47,176 bases of DNA from Rhodospirillaceae bacterium (lineage in GTDB: Bacteria > Pseudomonadota > Alphaproteobacteria > SMXQ01), in contig CANJIM010000016.1 in assembly GCA_947474495.1 (NCBI GenBank), positions 1-47,176 on the forward strand. The letters are read 5' to 3'. Made by a program: the position numbers and the translations under genes. The notes below the pieces were generated by a model. It had not been told where the DNA came from and did not search any database. It saw only the letters and a program-made list of their open reading frames with translations. Shown here one piece after another: positions 17,100-24,589 of this stretch (position 1 is its first letter; every line of letters starts with the position of its first letter).

Positions 17100-18254
17100 A
17101 TGAAAGGAATTCTTTTGTTCGCATCATTTGTTCGTTCGTTGTCGACCACGACAGTCCGCCTCGGAGCCCGCATTGGCAACGCCACCGGGTCCGCCGTTCT
17201 GAAGCCAGTGCCGCTCAGCGCCGTCGGCTTGACGCTCGGATTCGCGGCCGTTCTTGCGATGACGCCGTTGAAAAGCGCGCTGCTCGGCAAAGTCTCCGGC
17301 GCGTCCAATGACCGCATCGCCTATAGCCTTACCTTCACGCCGGCCTCTGACCGCGGCGATGCCTGGCACAAATTCGCCGCCGCCGGCAATTTCGACGGTC
17401 TCGACGTTGCCCGCGCCATGGTGGCGCTCGGCGACAGCAAGCGCATCGTCGCTGCCTTCGAAGACATGGGCTACCGCCTCGATATGCTGCGCGGTGGCGC
17501 CGGCACGGTGCCGCGTATCTATCTGCAAACGTTGCCGGCGGATCTGTCGGATATCGATTCGACCGATCTGCGCAAGGCCGTCTTCATCAAGTCGATGCTG
17601 CCGCCGATCCTGCGCGTCAACGAGGAGATTCTCGATCTGCGCGAATCGCTGAAGTCGCTGGCCAGCGACCTCGATGCGGGCCGCGCGCTCGGCGCCGACG
17701 ACCTTAAGCTGATCGACGAGACGGCCGCGCTCTATGACGTGAAGGCCACGATCCCGGCAGCCGCGCGGCTGAAGGAATTATTGCGCCGCGTCGACATCGT
17801 GCCGCCGTCGCTGGCCTTGACCCAGGCGGCGCTCGAAAGCGGCTGGGGCACTTCACGCTTTGCCCAGGAAGGCAATGCGCTGTTCGGCCAGAAGGCGTTC
17901 AACGACACGGTCGACAGCTTGCTGGCGCGCCACAAGAAACCCGAAGATGCGCACCGCTATCGCAGCTACGACAGCCTGATGAGCGCCGTGCGCTCCTATG
18001 TGCACAATCTCAACTCGCATCCGGCTTACGGCGAATTCCGCGCGCAGCGCGCCGAGCTGCGCAAGAAGGCCGCCGAAGGTCCGCTCGATGGCGACAACCT
18101 GGCGCGTACTCTGCTGCGCTACTCCGAGCGCGGTCTCAGCTACACCGCCGACATCCGCCAGATGATGCGCTCCAACGGCATGCGCTCTTACGATGCGGCG
18201 CGTCTGGAAGCGACCGGTACGCAGTTCGCCAGCCGCGCGCCGTCTGGGGCTTAA
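17100..18254 (+). CDS. Bax-like glucosaminidase (peptidoglycan hydrolase)
   Basis: A 384-residue envelope protein whose C-terminal half is a glucosaminidase domain: SLALTQAALESGWGTSRFAQEG contains the probable catalytic Glu246, followed by GNALFGQ. This resembles E. coli Bax and the GH73 superfamily, which cleave glycan strands of the cell wall. A hydrophobic stretch near residues 38-55 (VGLTLGFAAVLAMTPL) would anchor or export it. ATG 17100 has GGGGGAGG at 17083-17090 as ribosome binding site; TTG 17073 is the longer alternative. It converges on the deacetylase gene, separated by a repeat-containing gap. Confidence 0.85.
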   Translation: MKGILLFASFVRSLSTTTVRLGARIGNATGSAVLKPVPLSAVGLTLGFAAVLAMTPLKSALLGKVSGASNDRIAYSLTFTPASDRGDAWHKFAAAGNFDGLDVARAMVALGDSKRIVAAFEDMGYRLDMLRGGAGTVPRIYLQTLPADLSDIDSTDLRKAVFIKSMLPPILRVNEEILDLRESLKSLASDLDAGRALGADDLKLIDETAALYDVKATIPAAARLKELLRRVDIVPPSLALTQAALESGWGTSRFAQEGNALFGQKAFNDTVDSLLARHKKPEDAHRYRSYDSLMSAVRSYVHNLNSHPAYGEFRAQRAELRKKAAEGPLDGDNLARTLLRYSERGLSYTADIRQMMRSNGMRSYDAARLEATGTQFASRAPSGA

Positions 18255-18276
18255 AGAGGGCGGGGCTTAAGCCGGT

Positions 18277-18338
18277 TTAATCAGCCTGGCATTGCCCGCG
18301 CGATCTGGTCGCGCGCTTAATCAGCCGGGCTTTGCCCG
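18277..18338. repeat. Duplicated 22-bp sequence around the convergent gene ends
   Basis: TTAATCAGCC-x-GGC-x-TTGCCCG occurs at 18277-18298 and again at 18317-18338 with two mismatches. The second copy is the last codons and stop of the deacetylase gene on the minus strand; the first is a non-coding echo of that gene end. A GCGCGA/TCGCGC hairpin (18298-18314) lies between them and could act as a weak two-way terminator for the convergent genes. Confidence 0.6.
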
Positions 18339-19423
18339 GGCGGGTATGGCACGAACAATTGCGTCCCGTACCAGCGCCAGCGGTCGTTGCCTGCCGGCAA
18401 GGTGCAGTTGAGCCGCGCACGGCCCGGCGGAAAGGCCGCCGGAATCCGCACTTCGATGCGCCGTTCGTCGAGCCGCTCGACCTTCAAGGTCTGATCGGCG
18501 TAATAGCAGCCCATCCGCTCGATGTTGCGCAGCTCGCTCGCCAGGGTAAAGCCGAAGGCCGGTGGGTTCTCGCCCGTCAGAAATGGATCGGCCGGCGTCA
18601 CGTCGTCGACCGGGATGGGCAAGGCGCGCGCCGCCATGCGAAAGCGCGTCATATCGCTGAGCCGCTCATTGAGCGAAAAGCGCGGCAGATAGAAAAAATC
18701 CTCCCCCGCATGGGCAACGCCGGAATGCTGGCCGAAGGCCGCGACGTAACCGGCCTTCTGCACTTGCGCCTTCACCGCGAGGCTCATCTCGCCGTAGGGA
18801 TAGGCAAACAGGGTCGGCGGCTTGCCGATTTCGGCCTGAATGCGCGCCGCCGATTTTGCCAGTTCATCGGCGTTGCGCGCGGCGCCTTCCAACGGCATAT
18901 GCGGATGGCTCATCGTCTGGCTGCCGATGCTGACGAACCCCGAATCGCTCAGTTCGCGCAACTGATCCCAGCTCATGAATCCCGGCGCCTTGCGATCGAT
19001 GGTGTCGGTGGCGATGAAGATCGTGAAGGGAAAATTGGCGGCGCGCAGGCGTGGCCAAGCATTGTCATAGAATGAGGCATAGGCATCGTCGATCGAGATG
19101 CCGACCGTTTTGTCGGCCAGCGTCTCGCCGGCCTGTAGCGCCTTCACGATGTCGGCCAGCGGCAGCACGTTGTAGCCGCCGTCCCGCAATTCCTGCAGAT
19201 GGCCATCGAATTGATCGAGGCGGATGTTGGTCGCGGGAATTTGGCTTTCGCCGAAGCGATGGTAGATGAACAGCACGGCATGCGAGACGATGTCGTCGCC
19301 GTTCAATCGGCTGGCGGACTGCGGCAGGGCGGGTCCGGCGATGCACGCTAGAACCGCGATCACGGCGAACTGAACGCCGACGAATTTTATGGCGGCGCGC
19401 GCGCGTTGAAAACGGATCGGCAT
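18317..19423 (-). CDS. Polysaccharide deacetylase (NodB-type, carbohydrate esterase 4)
   Basis: A 368-residue exported protein with a signal peptide (hydrophobic FVGVQFAVIAVLACIAGPAL, cleavage near residue 35). The NodB fold shows motif 1 as ISIDDAY, motif 2 as GSQTMSHPH and a later FAYPYGE. Motif 2 of the canonical family begins with His (SHTxxH); here that residue is Gln, a form I recall in one alphaproteobacterial subgroup. Metal binding may therefore be altered, and activity is not certain. Likely substrates are N-acetylated surface or wall polysaccharides. A further C-terminal domain of about 110 residues follows the NodB fold. ATG 19423 is the natural start for the signal peptide. Confidence 0.85.
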   Translation of the reverse strand: MPIRFQRARAAIKFVGVQFAVIAVLACIAGPALPQSASRLNGDDIVSHAVLFIYHRFGESQIPATNIRLDQFDGHLQELRDGGYNVLPLADIVKALQAGETLADKTVGISIDDAYASFYDNAWPRLRAANFPFTIFIATDTIDRKAPGFMSWDQLRELSDSGFVSIGSQTMSHPHMPLEGAARNADELAKSAARIQAEIGKPPTLFAYPYGEMSLAVKAQVQKAGYVAAFGQHSGVAHAGEDFFYLPRFSLNERLSDMTRFRMAARALPIPVDDVTPADPFLTGENPPAFGFTLASELRNIERMGCYYADQTLKVERLDERRIEVRIPAAFPPGRARLNCTLPAGNDRWRWYGTQLFVPYPPGQSPAD

Positions 19424-19521
19424 TCGGCTCTCTGTCCCCTTCGGCGCGTGCCCCCGCTAGCGCCGCAGCCTGTTCTTGTGCCGATTATGCCGAGTTTCGC
19501 AGGGCCGCGAAAGCCGCTCTC

Positions 19522-20151
19522 TCACATCATTGTGGGGGCGGCTTTACCGTCGTCGATCAATGGGTAGCGCCGCGAATCGAAAAGCTGGTAGTGCCACCAT
19601 TCGTTGCGGTAAAAATCCCAGCCTGCCGAAGTCATGATGCCCATCAGCAGGAGACGGTTGCGCTGCGCTTCCGCCGAAATGCCGTCGATGACGCCATGAT
19701 GGGACAGCGGCGTGAAGGCGTCGAAGCCGGTGCCCATGTCGAGCTCGCGGCCGGCCGCGTCGAGCAGATTGAGATCGACGGCGACGCCGCGCGAATGTGG
19801 GGAGCCGCGCCGCGGATCGGCGAGAAATTCCGGGTCGGGCCGGGCGTTCCACAGCTTCCACTGCGCCTCGGTCGGCCGGTAGGCGTCGAAGATCTTGAGC
19901 CGGTAGCCGAGCGGTCGGGCAAGCTCGATGGCGCGTTGCAGCTTTTCCGCCGCGTCCGGATGCAGGTAGCATGCGGCACGCCCATAGACGGGCATTTCGG
20001 TGATATTCTGTGCCGTGGCATAGGCGATCTCGATCTCCACGTCGTAGGCTGACGTGGCGATATCGATCAGCGGCACGAGCGGGAAAGTGGGCGGCGCGGC
20101 GACGGGCGTATTCACAGACGATGATCCAGCGATGATGTTACCGGCAAACAT
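19522..20151 (-). CDS. D-alanyl-D-alanine dipeptidase (VanX/DdpX family)
   Basis: This is a zinc dipeptidase that hydrolyses D-Ala-D-Ala, giving peptidoglycan turnover or D-alanine salvage. The 209 residues contain the family motifs in order: AYRP with Arg92, SPHSRGVAVD with zinc ligands His119 and Asp126, and EWWH with catalytic Glu184 and zinc ligand His187. ATG 20151 is preferred to the upstream TTG 20184, which would start inside a palindrome. It is divergent from tsaB. In the absence of vanHA genes it is a housekeeping DdpX-like enzyme rather than a vancomycin-resistance gene. Confidence 0.9.
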   Translation of the reverse strand: MFAGNIIAGSSSVNTPVAAPPTFPLVPLIDIATSAYDVEIEIAYATAQNITEMPVYGRAACYLHPDAAEKLQRAIELARPLGYRLKIFDAYRPTEAQWKLWNARPDPEFLADPRRGSPHSRGVAVDLNLLDAAGRELDMGTGFDAFTPLSHHGVIDGISAEAQRNRLLLMGIMTSAGWDFYRNEWWHYQLFDSRRYPLIDDGKAAPTMM

Positions 20152-20168
20152 GATGCAGCGAACGGGCG

Positions 20169-20210
20169 ATTTGCGCACCGGCAAATTGAATCAAGACGGT
20201 GTGCGCAAAT
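20169..20210. promoter_or_regulatory. Inverted repeat between the divergent dipeptidase and tsaB genes
   Basis: ATTTGCGCAC at 20169-20178 is matched by GTGCGCAAAT at 20201-20210, a perfect 10-bp inverted repeat with a 22-base spacer. The right arm runs into the tsaB ATG (20209). The arrangement suits a dimeric regulator acting on both genes, or an mRNA hairpin that hides the tsaB start. Confidence 0.45.
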
Positions 20211-20931
20211 GACGGCGGTGGCCACGAATGCTGTATTGGCCTTCGATACGGCCTGCGATGCCTGCTCGGCCGCCGTCTGGCGGAATGGCGCGATTCTCGC
20301 GCGCGAGTTCGTGCCGATGGCGCGCGGCCAATCGGAAGCGTTGGTGCCGATGATCGAACGCGTCATGGCCGCGGCCAAACTTGATTTTCCCGATCTCGCC
20401 GGCCTCGGCGTCACCGTCGGGCCGGGCGCCTTCACCGGCTTGCGTATCGGTCTCGCCGCCGCCCGCGCCATCGCGCTGGCCAGCGGCAAGCCGGCCGTCG
20501 GCATCATCACGCTCGAAGCCATTGCCGAAGCCGTACCGCCGCAACCAGGCATGCTCATCGTCGCCATCGACGCCAAGCGCGACGATCTCTACGTACAATC
20601 CTTCGCCGGCGGCGCGGCATGGACGCCCAGCAGCGTGGCGATCGCCCAACTGCCGGAGGCGGTGACGCTGCCGCCGGGCGCCTTCGCGCTCGCCGGCGAC
20701 GGCGCGGCGCGGCTCTACGCGGCGCTCGATGATGAGGCGCGCGAGCGCGCGAGCTTGATTACGGATTTTACACTGCCGGATGCCGCTGTCGTCGCGCGGT
20801 TGGCGGCGGCGCGGCTCGCATCCGGTACGGTGATCGTCTCGCCGCGTCCGCTCTATCTGCGACCGCCCGACGCCAAGCTGCCGCAGGACGGCGGCCGCAT
20901 CCGGGTCGCGCCTATGAAGAACGGGGCGTGA
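20209..20931 (+). CDS. tsaB: tRNA t6A modification protein TsaB
   Basis: TsaB is the scaffold partner of TsaD in making N6-threonylcarbamoyladenosine at position 37 of ANN-decoding tRNAs. The 240 residues open with an ASKHA fold strand (VLAFDTACDACSAAVW) and carry the highly conserved GVTVGPGAFTGLRIGLAAAR near residues 65-84. This identifies the family. The next gene, rimI, is the usual neighbour and starts 10 bases later. Confidence 0.95.
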   Translation: MTAVATNAVLAFDTACDACSAAVWRNGAILAREFVPMARGQSEALVPMIERVMAAAKLDFPDLAGLGVTVGPGAFTGLRIGLAAARAIALASGKPAVGIITLEAIAEAVPPQPGMLIVAIDAKRDDLYVQSFAGGAAWTPSSVAIAQLPEAVTLPPGAFALAGDGAARLYAALDDEARERASLITDFTLPDAAVVARLAAARLASGTVIVSPRPLYLRPPDAKLPQDGGRIRVAPMKNGA

Positions 20932-20941
20932 GGAGCGGGAC

Positions 20942-21427
20942 ATGAGCAGCGTGATGCCCGAGCTGAAACTGCTGCCGGTCGGCGCCGCCTATCATGTCGT
21001 CATCGCCGGCCTGCATCAGCTCTGTTTCGACGACGGCTGGACCGCTTATACCGTGGGCCAGGTCATGCGCATGGAAGGCGCCTTCGGTTATGTCGCCGTT
21101 GTGGAAACGGCCGACGATGAAATTCCTGTCGGCTTCGCGCTAGCCAGTGGAACGCTCGACGAATGGGAATTGCTGTCGATCGCCGTGCTGCCGCAATACC
21201 GCCGGACCGGGGCGGCGCGGCGGCTGATGGATGCGATCCTGATCGGCGTGCGGGCGCATCAGGGCGACAAGCTGTTTCTCGAAGTTGCCGAGGACAATGC
21301 GCCGGCGCGCCGGCTTTACGAATCCTATGGCTTCACGCAGGTCGGCCGCCGGCCAGGCTATTACAAACGCCCGAACGGCCCGGCGATGACGGCGCTCACG
21401 ATGCGCCGGGATCTCGCGCCAAAATAG
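20942..21427 (+). CDS. rimI: Ribosomal-protein-alanine N-acetyltransferase RimI
   Basis: A 161-residue GNAT enzyme. The acetyl-CoA loop appears as VLPQYRRTGAARRLMDAIL, followed by FLEVAEDNAPARRLYESYGF, the typical RimI signature. RimI acetylates the N-terminus of ribosomal protein S18 in E. coli. The tsaB-rimI arrangement supports the name over a generic GNAT call. GAGGAGCGG before ATG 20942 is the ribosome binding site. Confidence 0.9.
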   Translation: MSSVMPELKLLPVGAAYHVVIAGLHQLCFDDGWTAYTVGQVMRMEGAFGYVAVVETADDEIPVGFALASGTLDEWELLSIAVLPQYRRTGAARRLMDAILIGVRAHQGDKLFLEVAEDNAPARRLYESYGFTQVGRRPGYYKRPNGPAMTALTMRRDLAPK

Positions 21428-21429
21428 TC

Positions 21430-21672
21430 TCAGCGCTTGCGGATGCGGAGTAGGTAGATGGCGCCGTCGCCCGCGGCGCCGGCTTCGACATCGAGCGCCA
21501 GCACCTCATGTCCGTGATCGCGCACCGAGCGCGGCACATTGTCTCGCGGCTCGGCCCCCTTCAGGCGCACCTCGGCGGTGTCGCCGGGCGCCATGCGCTC
21601 CAGCAATAGTTTTGTCTTCACAAAGGTCATCGGACAGACCTCGGAAGTGATGTCTAAGCGATGCTCGGTCAT
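21430..21672 (-). CDS. TusA/SirA family sulfurtransferase-like protein
   Basis: An 80-residue single-domain protein with the family's N-terminal strand and Cys13 in EVCPMTFVKTKLLLE. TusA proteins carry persulfide sulfur on that Cys for tRNA thiolation and molybdenum cofactor pathways. The usual CPxP is CPMT here, so the second proline is lost, as in many SirA-like paralogues. It converges with rimI with a two-base gap and is divergent from mucR. Confidence 0.88.
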   Translation of the reverse strand: MTEHRLDITSEVCPMTFVKTKLLLERMAPGDTAEVRLKGAEPRDNVPRSVRDHGHEVLALDVEAGAAGDGAIYLLRIRKR

Positions 21673-21779
21673 TTCAACAACATAGGTTCGATTTGCTTGA
21701 TAAATCTAAGGAAATCCGCATTGAACCAATGAATAAAAGAACTTATAACCTTGCAGATCATCAAAGCGGAGTACGCCGG

Positions 21780-22208
21780 ATGCCTGAGGAGAATGCCTCC
21801 AACGATCTTCTTGTCTTAACAACAGAGATCGTATCTTCGCACGTCGCAAACAATACTGTCTCGACGGGCGATCTTCCGCAGTTGATCCAGCAGGTTTACG
21901 CGACGCTCGCCAGCATCGGCAAGGCGTCCGCCGGCGGTCTCGGCGCCATGGGCGAGCGCCCCGAGCCGGCCGTGCCGATCAAGAAATCCGTCATGCCCGA
22001 TTACATTGTTTGCCTGGAGGACGGCCGCAAGCTCAAGATGCTCAAGCGCCACCTCAAGACCGCCTATGACATGACGCCGGACAATTATCGCGAACGCTGG
22101 GGCCTGCCGGCCGACTATCCGATGGTGGCGCCGAATTATGCCAAGCAGCGCAGTTCGCTGGCCAAAAAGATCGGCCTCGGCACCAAGCCGCGCAAGCGCT
22201 CGCGCTAG
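21780..22208 (+). CDS. MucR/Ros family transcriptional regulator
   Basis: A 142-residue regulator recognisable by TTEIVSSHVANNTVSTGDLP (residues 14-33) and the C-terminal KMLKRHLKTAYDMTPDNYRE with WGLPADYPMVAPNYA. MucR proteins bind AT-rich DNA and repress exopolysaccharide, motility and host-interaction genes in Rhizobiales. The zinc-finger positions read C78, D81, H91 and then A95-Y96 where Ros has His, so a classical zinc site is not complete. ATG 21780 with GGAG eight bases upstream is chosen; the longer frame from 21693 would add 29 residues that do not look like the family. The AT-rich gap before it (21673-21779) is a plausible self-binding region. Confidence 0.92.
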   Translation: MPEENASNDLLVLTTEIVSSHVANNTVSTGDLPQLIQQVYATLASIGKASAGGLGAMGERPEPAVPIKKSVMPDYIVCLEDGRKLKMLKRHLKTAYDMTPDNYRERWGLPADYPMVAPNYAKQRSSLAKKIGLGTKPRKRSR

Positions 22209-22215
22209 CCGCCGC

Positions 22216-22300
22216 GCGGTTCCGTTCAAAGGGTCGGTCTGACCCCGCTTATATTCGTCCAGGCTGCTGATTTCGTTCGCGGAACCGCTGCCAGACCGAC
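22216..22300. promoter_or_regulatory. Two interleaved inverted repeats upstream of fur
   Basis: GCGGTTCCG (22216-22224) pairs with CGGAACCGC (22280-22288), and GTCGGTCTG (22233-22241) pairs with CAGACCGAC (22292-22300). Both are perfect 9-bp pairs and their order is A-B-A'-B'. This cannot form two nested stems but can form an H-type pseudoknot, or two mutually exclusive hairpins. It lies between mucR and fur, 82 bases before the fur start, so a leader RNA switch or a mucR terminator are both possible. Confidence 0.5.
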
Positions 22301-22381
22301 GCAAGGGCAGGGTAGGCGGACCGGGCCTAATCAGTTATGGTGTCGCCGTTTGGCGCACCTCGCCGCGCCTGGAGGATTATG

Positions 22382-22810
22382 ATGGCTCAGGAAGTCTCGA
22401 CGCTCGAAAAGCTCTGTCTCGACAAGGGCATGAAAATGACCGGCCAGCGCCGCGTCATCGCGCGGGTGCTATCCGACGCCGAGGATCACCCCGACGTCGA
22501 AGAGCTGCATCGCCGCGCCTCGGCCATCGATCCACGCATCAGCATCGCCACGGTCTATCGCACCGTCCGCCTGTTCGAAGAAGCCAACATCCTGTCGCGC
22601 CACGAGTTCGGCGACGGCCGCGCGCGCTATGAGCGCGCCCCGGACAGCCACCACGACCATCTGATCGACATCAAGAGCGGCAAGGTTATCGAGTTCCACA
22701 ACGAGGAAATCGAAGCCCTGCAGCGCGAAATCGCCAAGCGCCTCGGATTTAAGCTGGTCGACCATCGGCTCGAATTGTTCGCCGTGCCCCTCAAGGGCGG
22801 CGACAATTAA
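22382..22810 (+). CDS. Fur family metalloregulator (Fur or manganese-sensing Mur)
   Basis: A 142-residue Fur-family repressor: winged helix with ISIATVYRTVRLFEE (residues 53-67), hinge, then the metal-binding HHDH at 90-93 and a C-terminal dimerisation domain. The CxxC that holds structural zinc in E. coli Fur is replaced by IDIKSG, as in Rhizobiales orthologues. Those often respond to manganese and are called Mur. Irr at 44845 is probably the main iron regulator here. ATG 22382 lies six bases after GGAGG (22371-22375); the preceding in-frame ATG 22379 is nearly equal, and ATG 22337 is unlikely. Confidence 0.92.
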   Translation: MAQEVSTLEKLCLDKGMKMTGQRRVIARVLSDAEDHPDVEELHRRASAIDPRISIATVYRTVRLFEEANILSRHEFGDGRARYERAPDSHHDHLIDIKSGKVIEFHNEEIEALQREIAKRLGFKLVDHRLELFAVPLKGGDN

Positions 22811-22884
22811 CGCCGCGACGCCCCAGCGTGTCCGTGCCCGCGCCCCTGAAGCCTTCGCCGCAGACCGCCGCCTCGCCCATTGAG

Positions 22885-23700
22885 ATGACTGCTGTCCTAT
22901 CCAACGACCGTCCTCTACCGGCCTTGCGAACCGGCAATCTGGAGTTGCGCCTCGCCGAGACGCCGGCGGAGATCGACGCCGCTTTGGCGCTGCGCTATCG
23001 CGTCTTCTACGAAGAGATGGGCGCCAAGCCATCCGCCGAGGTCGCGCGCAGCAAGCGCGACATCGACGCCTACGATCCCCATTGTGATCATCTTGTGGTG
23101 CTCGATCATTCGCAGGGCGCGCCCGTCGTCGTCGGCACCTACCGCCTGATCCGCCGCGCCATCGCCGAAAAAGTCGGCGGGTTCTATTCGGCGTCCGAAT
23201 ACGATGTTGCGAAACTGGTCGCGATGCCGGGCGAGATTCTCGAACTCGGCCGTTCCTGCGTCGATGCCGCCCACCGCAATCGCCCGACCATGCAACTGAT
23301 GTGGCGCGGCATTTCGAATTACGTCTTCCATCACGATATCCAGGTGATGTTCGGCTGCGCCAGCCTCGCAGGCACCGACGTGCAGGCGCATGCGGATATC
23401 CTGTCTTACCTGCATCATTTCCATCTCGCCCCGTCGGCCCTGCGCACGCGCGCCTTGCCGGACCGCTATATCGACATGGCGCTCAAGCCAGCTGTCGAGC
23501 TTGATGCGCGCCGCTGCCTCGCCGAATTGCCGCCATTGGTGAAGGGCTATCTTCGCCTCGGTGGCTTTGTGGGCGACGGCGCCGTGATCGACGAGCAGTT
23601 CAACACCATCGATGTCTGCATCATCGTCAAGACCGATTTGGTGACCGAAAAATACATGCGTCACTACGAAAGCCAGCGCGACGCCCCCGGCGGCGCCTGA
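22885..23700 (+). CDS. olsB: L-ornithine N-alpha-acyltransferase OlsB-like
   Basis: OlsB transfers a 3-hydroxyacyl chain from ACP to the amino group of ornithine, the first step to phosphate-free ornithine lipids. The protein shows the family text NLELRLAETPAEIDAALALR, then YRVFYEEMGA and ELGRSCV. The next gene is a PlsC-type acyltransferase, the olsB-olsA arrangement known from rhizobia. Start choice is uncertain: GTG 22828 would add 19 residues; ATG 22885 is preferred because homology begins soon after it, though neither has a good ribosome binding site. Such genes are sometimes annotated as hemolysin-like GNAT proteins. Confidence 0.85.
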   Translation: MTAVLSNDRPLPALRTGNLELRLAETPAEIDAALALRYRVFYEEMGAKPSAEVARSKRDIDAYDPHCDHLVVLDHSQGAPVVVGTYRLIRRAIAEKVGGFYSASEYDVAKLVAMPGEILELGRSCVDAAHRNRPTMQLMWRGISNYVFHHDIQVMFGCASLAGTDVQAHADILSYLHHFHLAPSALRTRALPDRYIDMALKPAVELDARRCLAELPPLVKGYLRLGGFVGDGAVIDEQFNTIDVCIIVKTDLVTEKYMRHYESQRDAPGGA

Positions 23701-23702
23701 GC

Positions 23703-24557
23703 ATGCGGTCCCACCTACGCGCCGGCGTTCGCCTCTCGCTTTACACCATCTGGACCGCGCTGATGTTGCCGGTGCAAATGGTCTTGGTCGGTTTGCGTCT
23801 GCCCGCCGCATCGAGCTTTCCGCGCTTTTATCATCGCGGCGTCTGCCGCATCATCGGCATCGAGCTGAAAGTGCGTGGCGACCAAGCGCCGGGCAAGCCG
23901 ATGCTGTTCGTCGCCAATCACGCCTCTTATCTCGACATCACCGTGCTCGGCGCGTTGATCCGCGGTTCCTTCGTCGCCAAGGCGGAAATCGCCGACTGGC
24001 CGTTCTTCGGCCTGCTCGCCAAATTGCAGCGCACGGTCTTCATCGAGCGGCGCAGCGCCCATGCCGCGAAGCAGCGCGACGCCATCACGCAGCGGCTTGA
24101 GGCGGGCGACGATCTGATTCTGTTTCCCGAAGGCACCAGCAGCGACGGCAACCGCATCCTGCCGTTCAAGAGTGCGCTGTTCAGCGTCGCCGAGCGCGAG
24201 GTTGATGGCCGCCCGCTCACCGTGCAGCCGGTTTCGGTGGCCTACCTCAAGCTTGATGGCCTGCCGATCGGCCGCGAATGGCGACCTAATATCGCCTGGT
24301 ATGGCGACATGAACATGATCGCGCATGCCTGGAACCTCTTTACTTTGGGCAAGCTGACGGTCGAGATTGGGTTCCATGCGCCGCTCGATATGGCCGCTTT
24401 GACCCTGCCGGGGGCCGGGGATGAAGGCCTGATGACGACCGTAACAAGCGTGCCGCTGACCGGCGGCGCCCGCCGCAAGGCGCTGGCCGAGCTCAGCCAG
24501 GCGGCGGTGGAGGCCGGTTTCGCCGAATCGCTGTTCGCGTCGGGCCGCCGGCGCTAA
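23703..24557 (+). CDS. 1-acyl-glycerol-3-phosphate acyltransferase family protein (OlsA-like)
   Basis: A 284-residue membrane-associated acyltransferase with the PlsC active-site HxxxxD as [12 protein letters not shown] (near residue 78), followed by FIERR and [20 protein letters not shown]. An N-terminal hydrophobic helix anchors it. It begins two bases after the OlsB stop, so the most economical role is OlsA: O-acylation of lyso-ornithine lipid. A role as the main PlsC in phosphatidic acid synthesis is not excluded. Confidence 0.88.
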   Translation: MRSHLRAGVRLSLYTIWTALMLPVQMVLVGLRLPAASSFPRFYHRGVCRIIGIELKVRGDQAPGKPMLFVANHASYLDITVLGALIRGSFVAKAEIADWPFFGLLAKLQRTVFIERRSAHAAKQRDAITQRLEAGDDLILFPEGTSSDGNRILPFKSALFSVAEREVDGRPLTVQPVSVAYLKLDGLPIGREWRPNIAWYGDMNMIAHAWNLFTLGKLTVEIGFHAPLDMAALTLPGAGDEGLMTTVTSVPLTGGARRKALAELSQAAVEAGFAESLFASGRRR

Positions 24558-24589
24558 TATCCGCCCCTCTTCAAACCGGAATTAATCGC

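Noticed and set aside
19522-20151. Vancomycin-resistance vanX gene
   Set aside because: No vanH, vanA or vanRS genes are nearby and the organism is Gram-negative; a DdpX-like housekeeping dipeptidase is the simpler reading.
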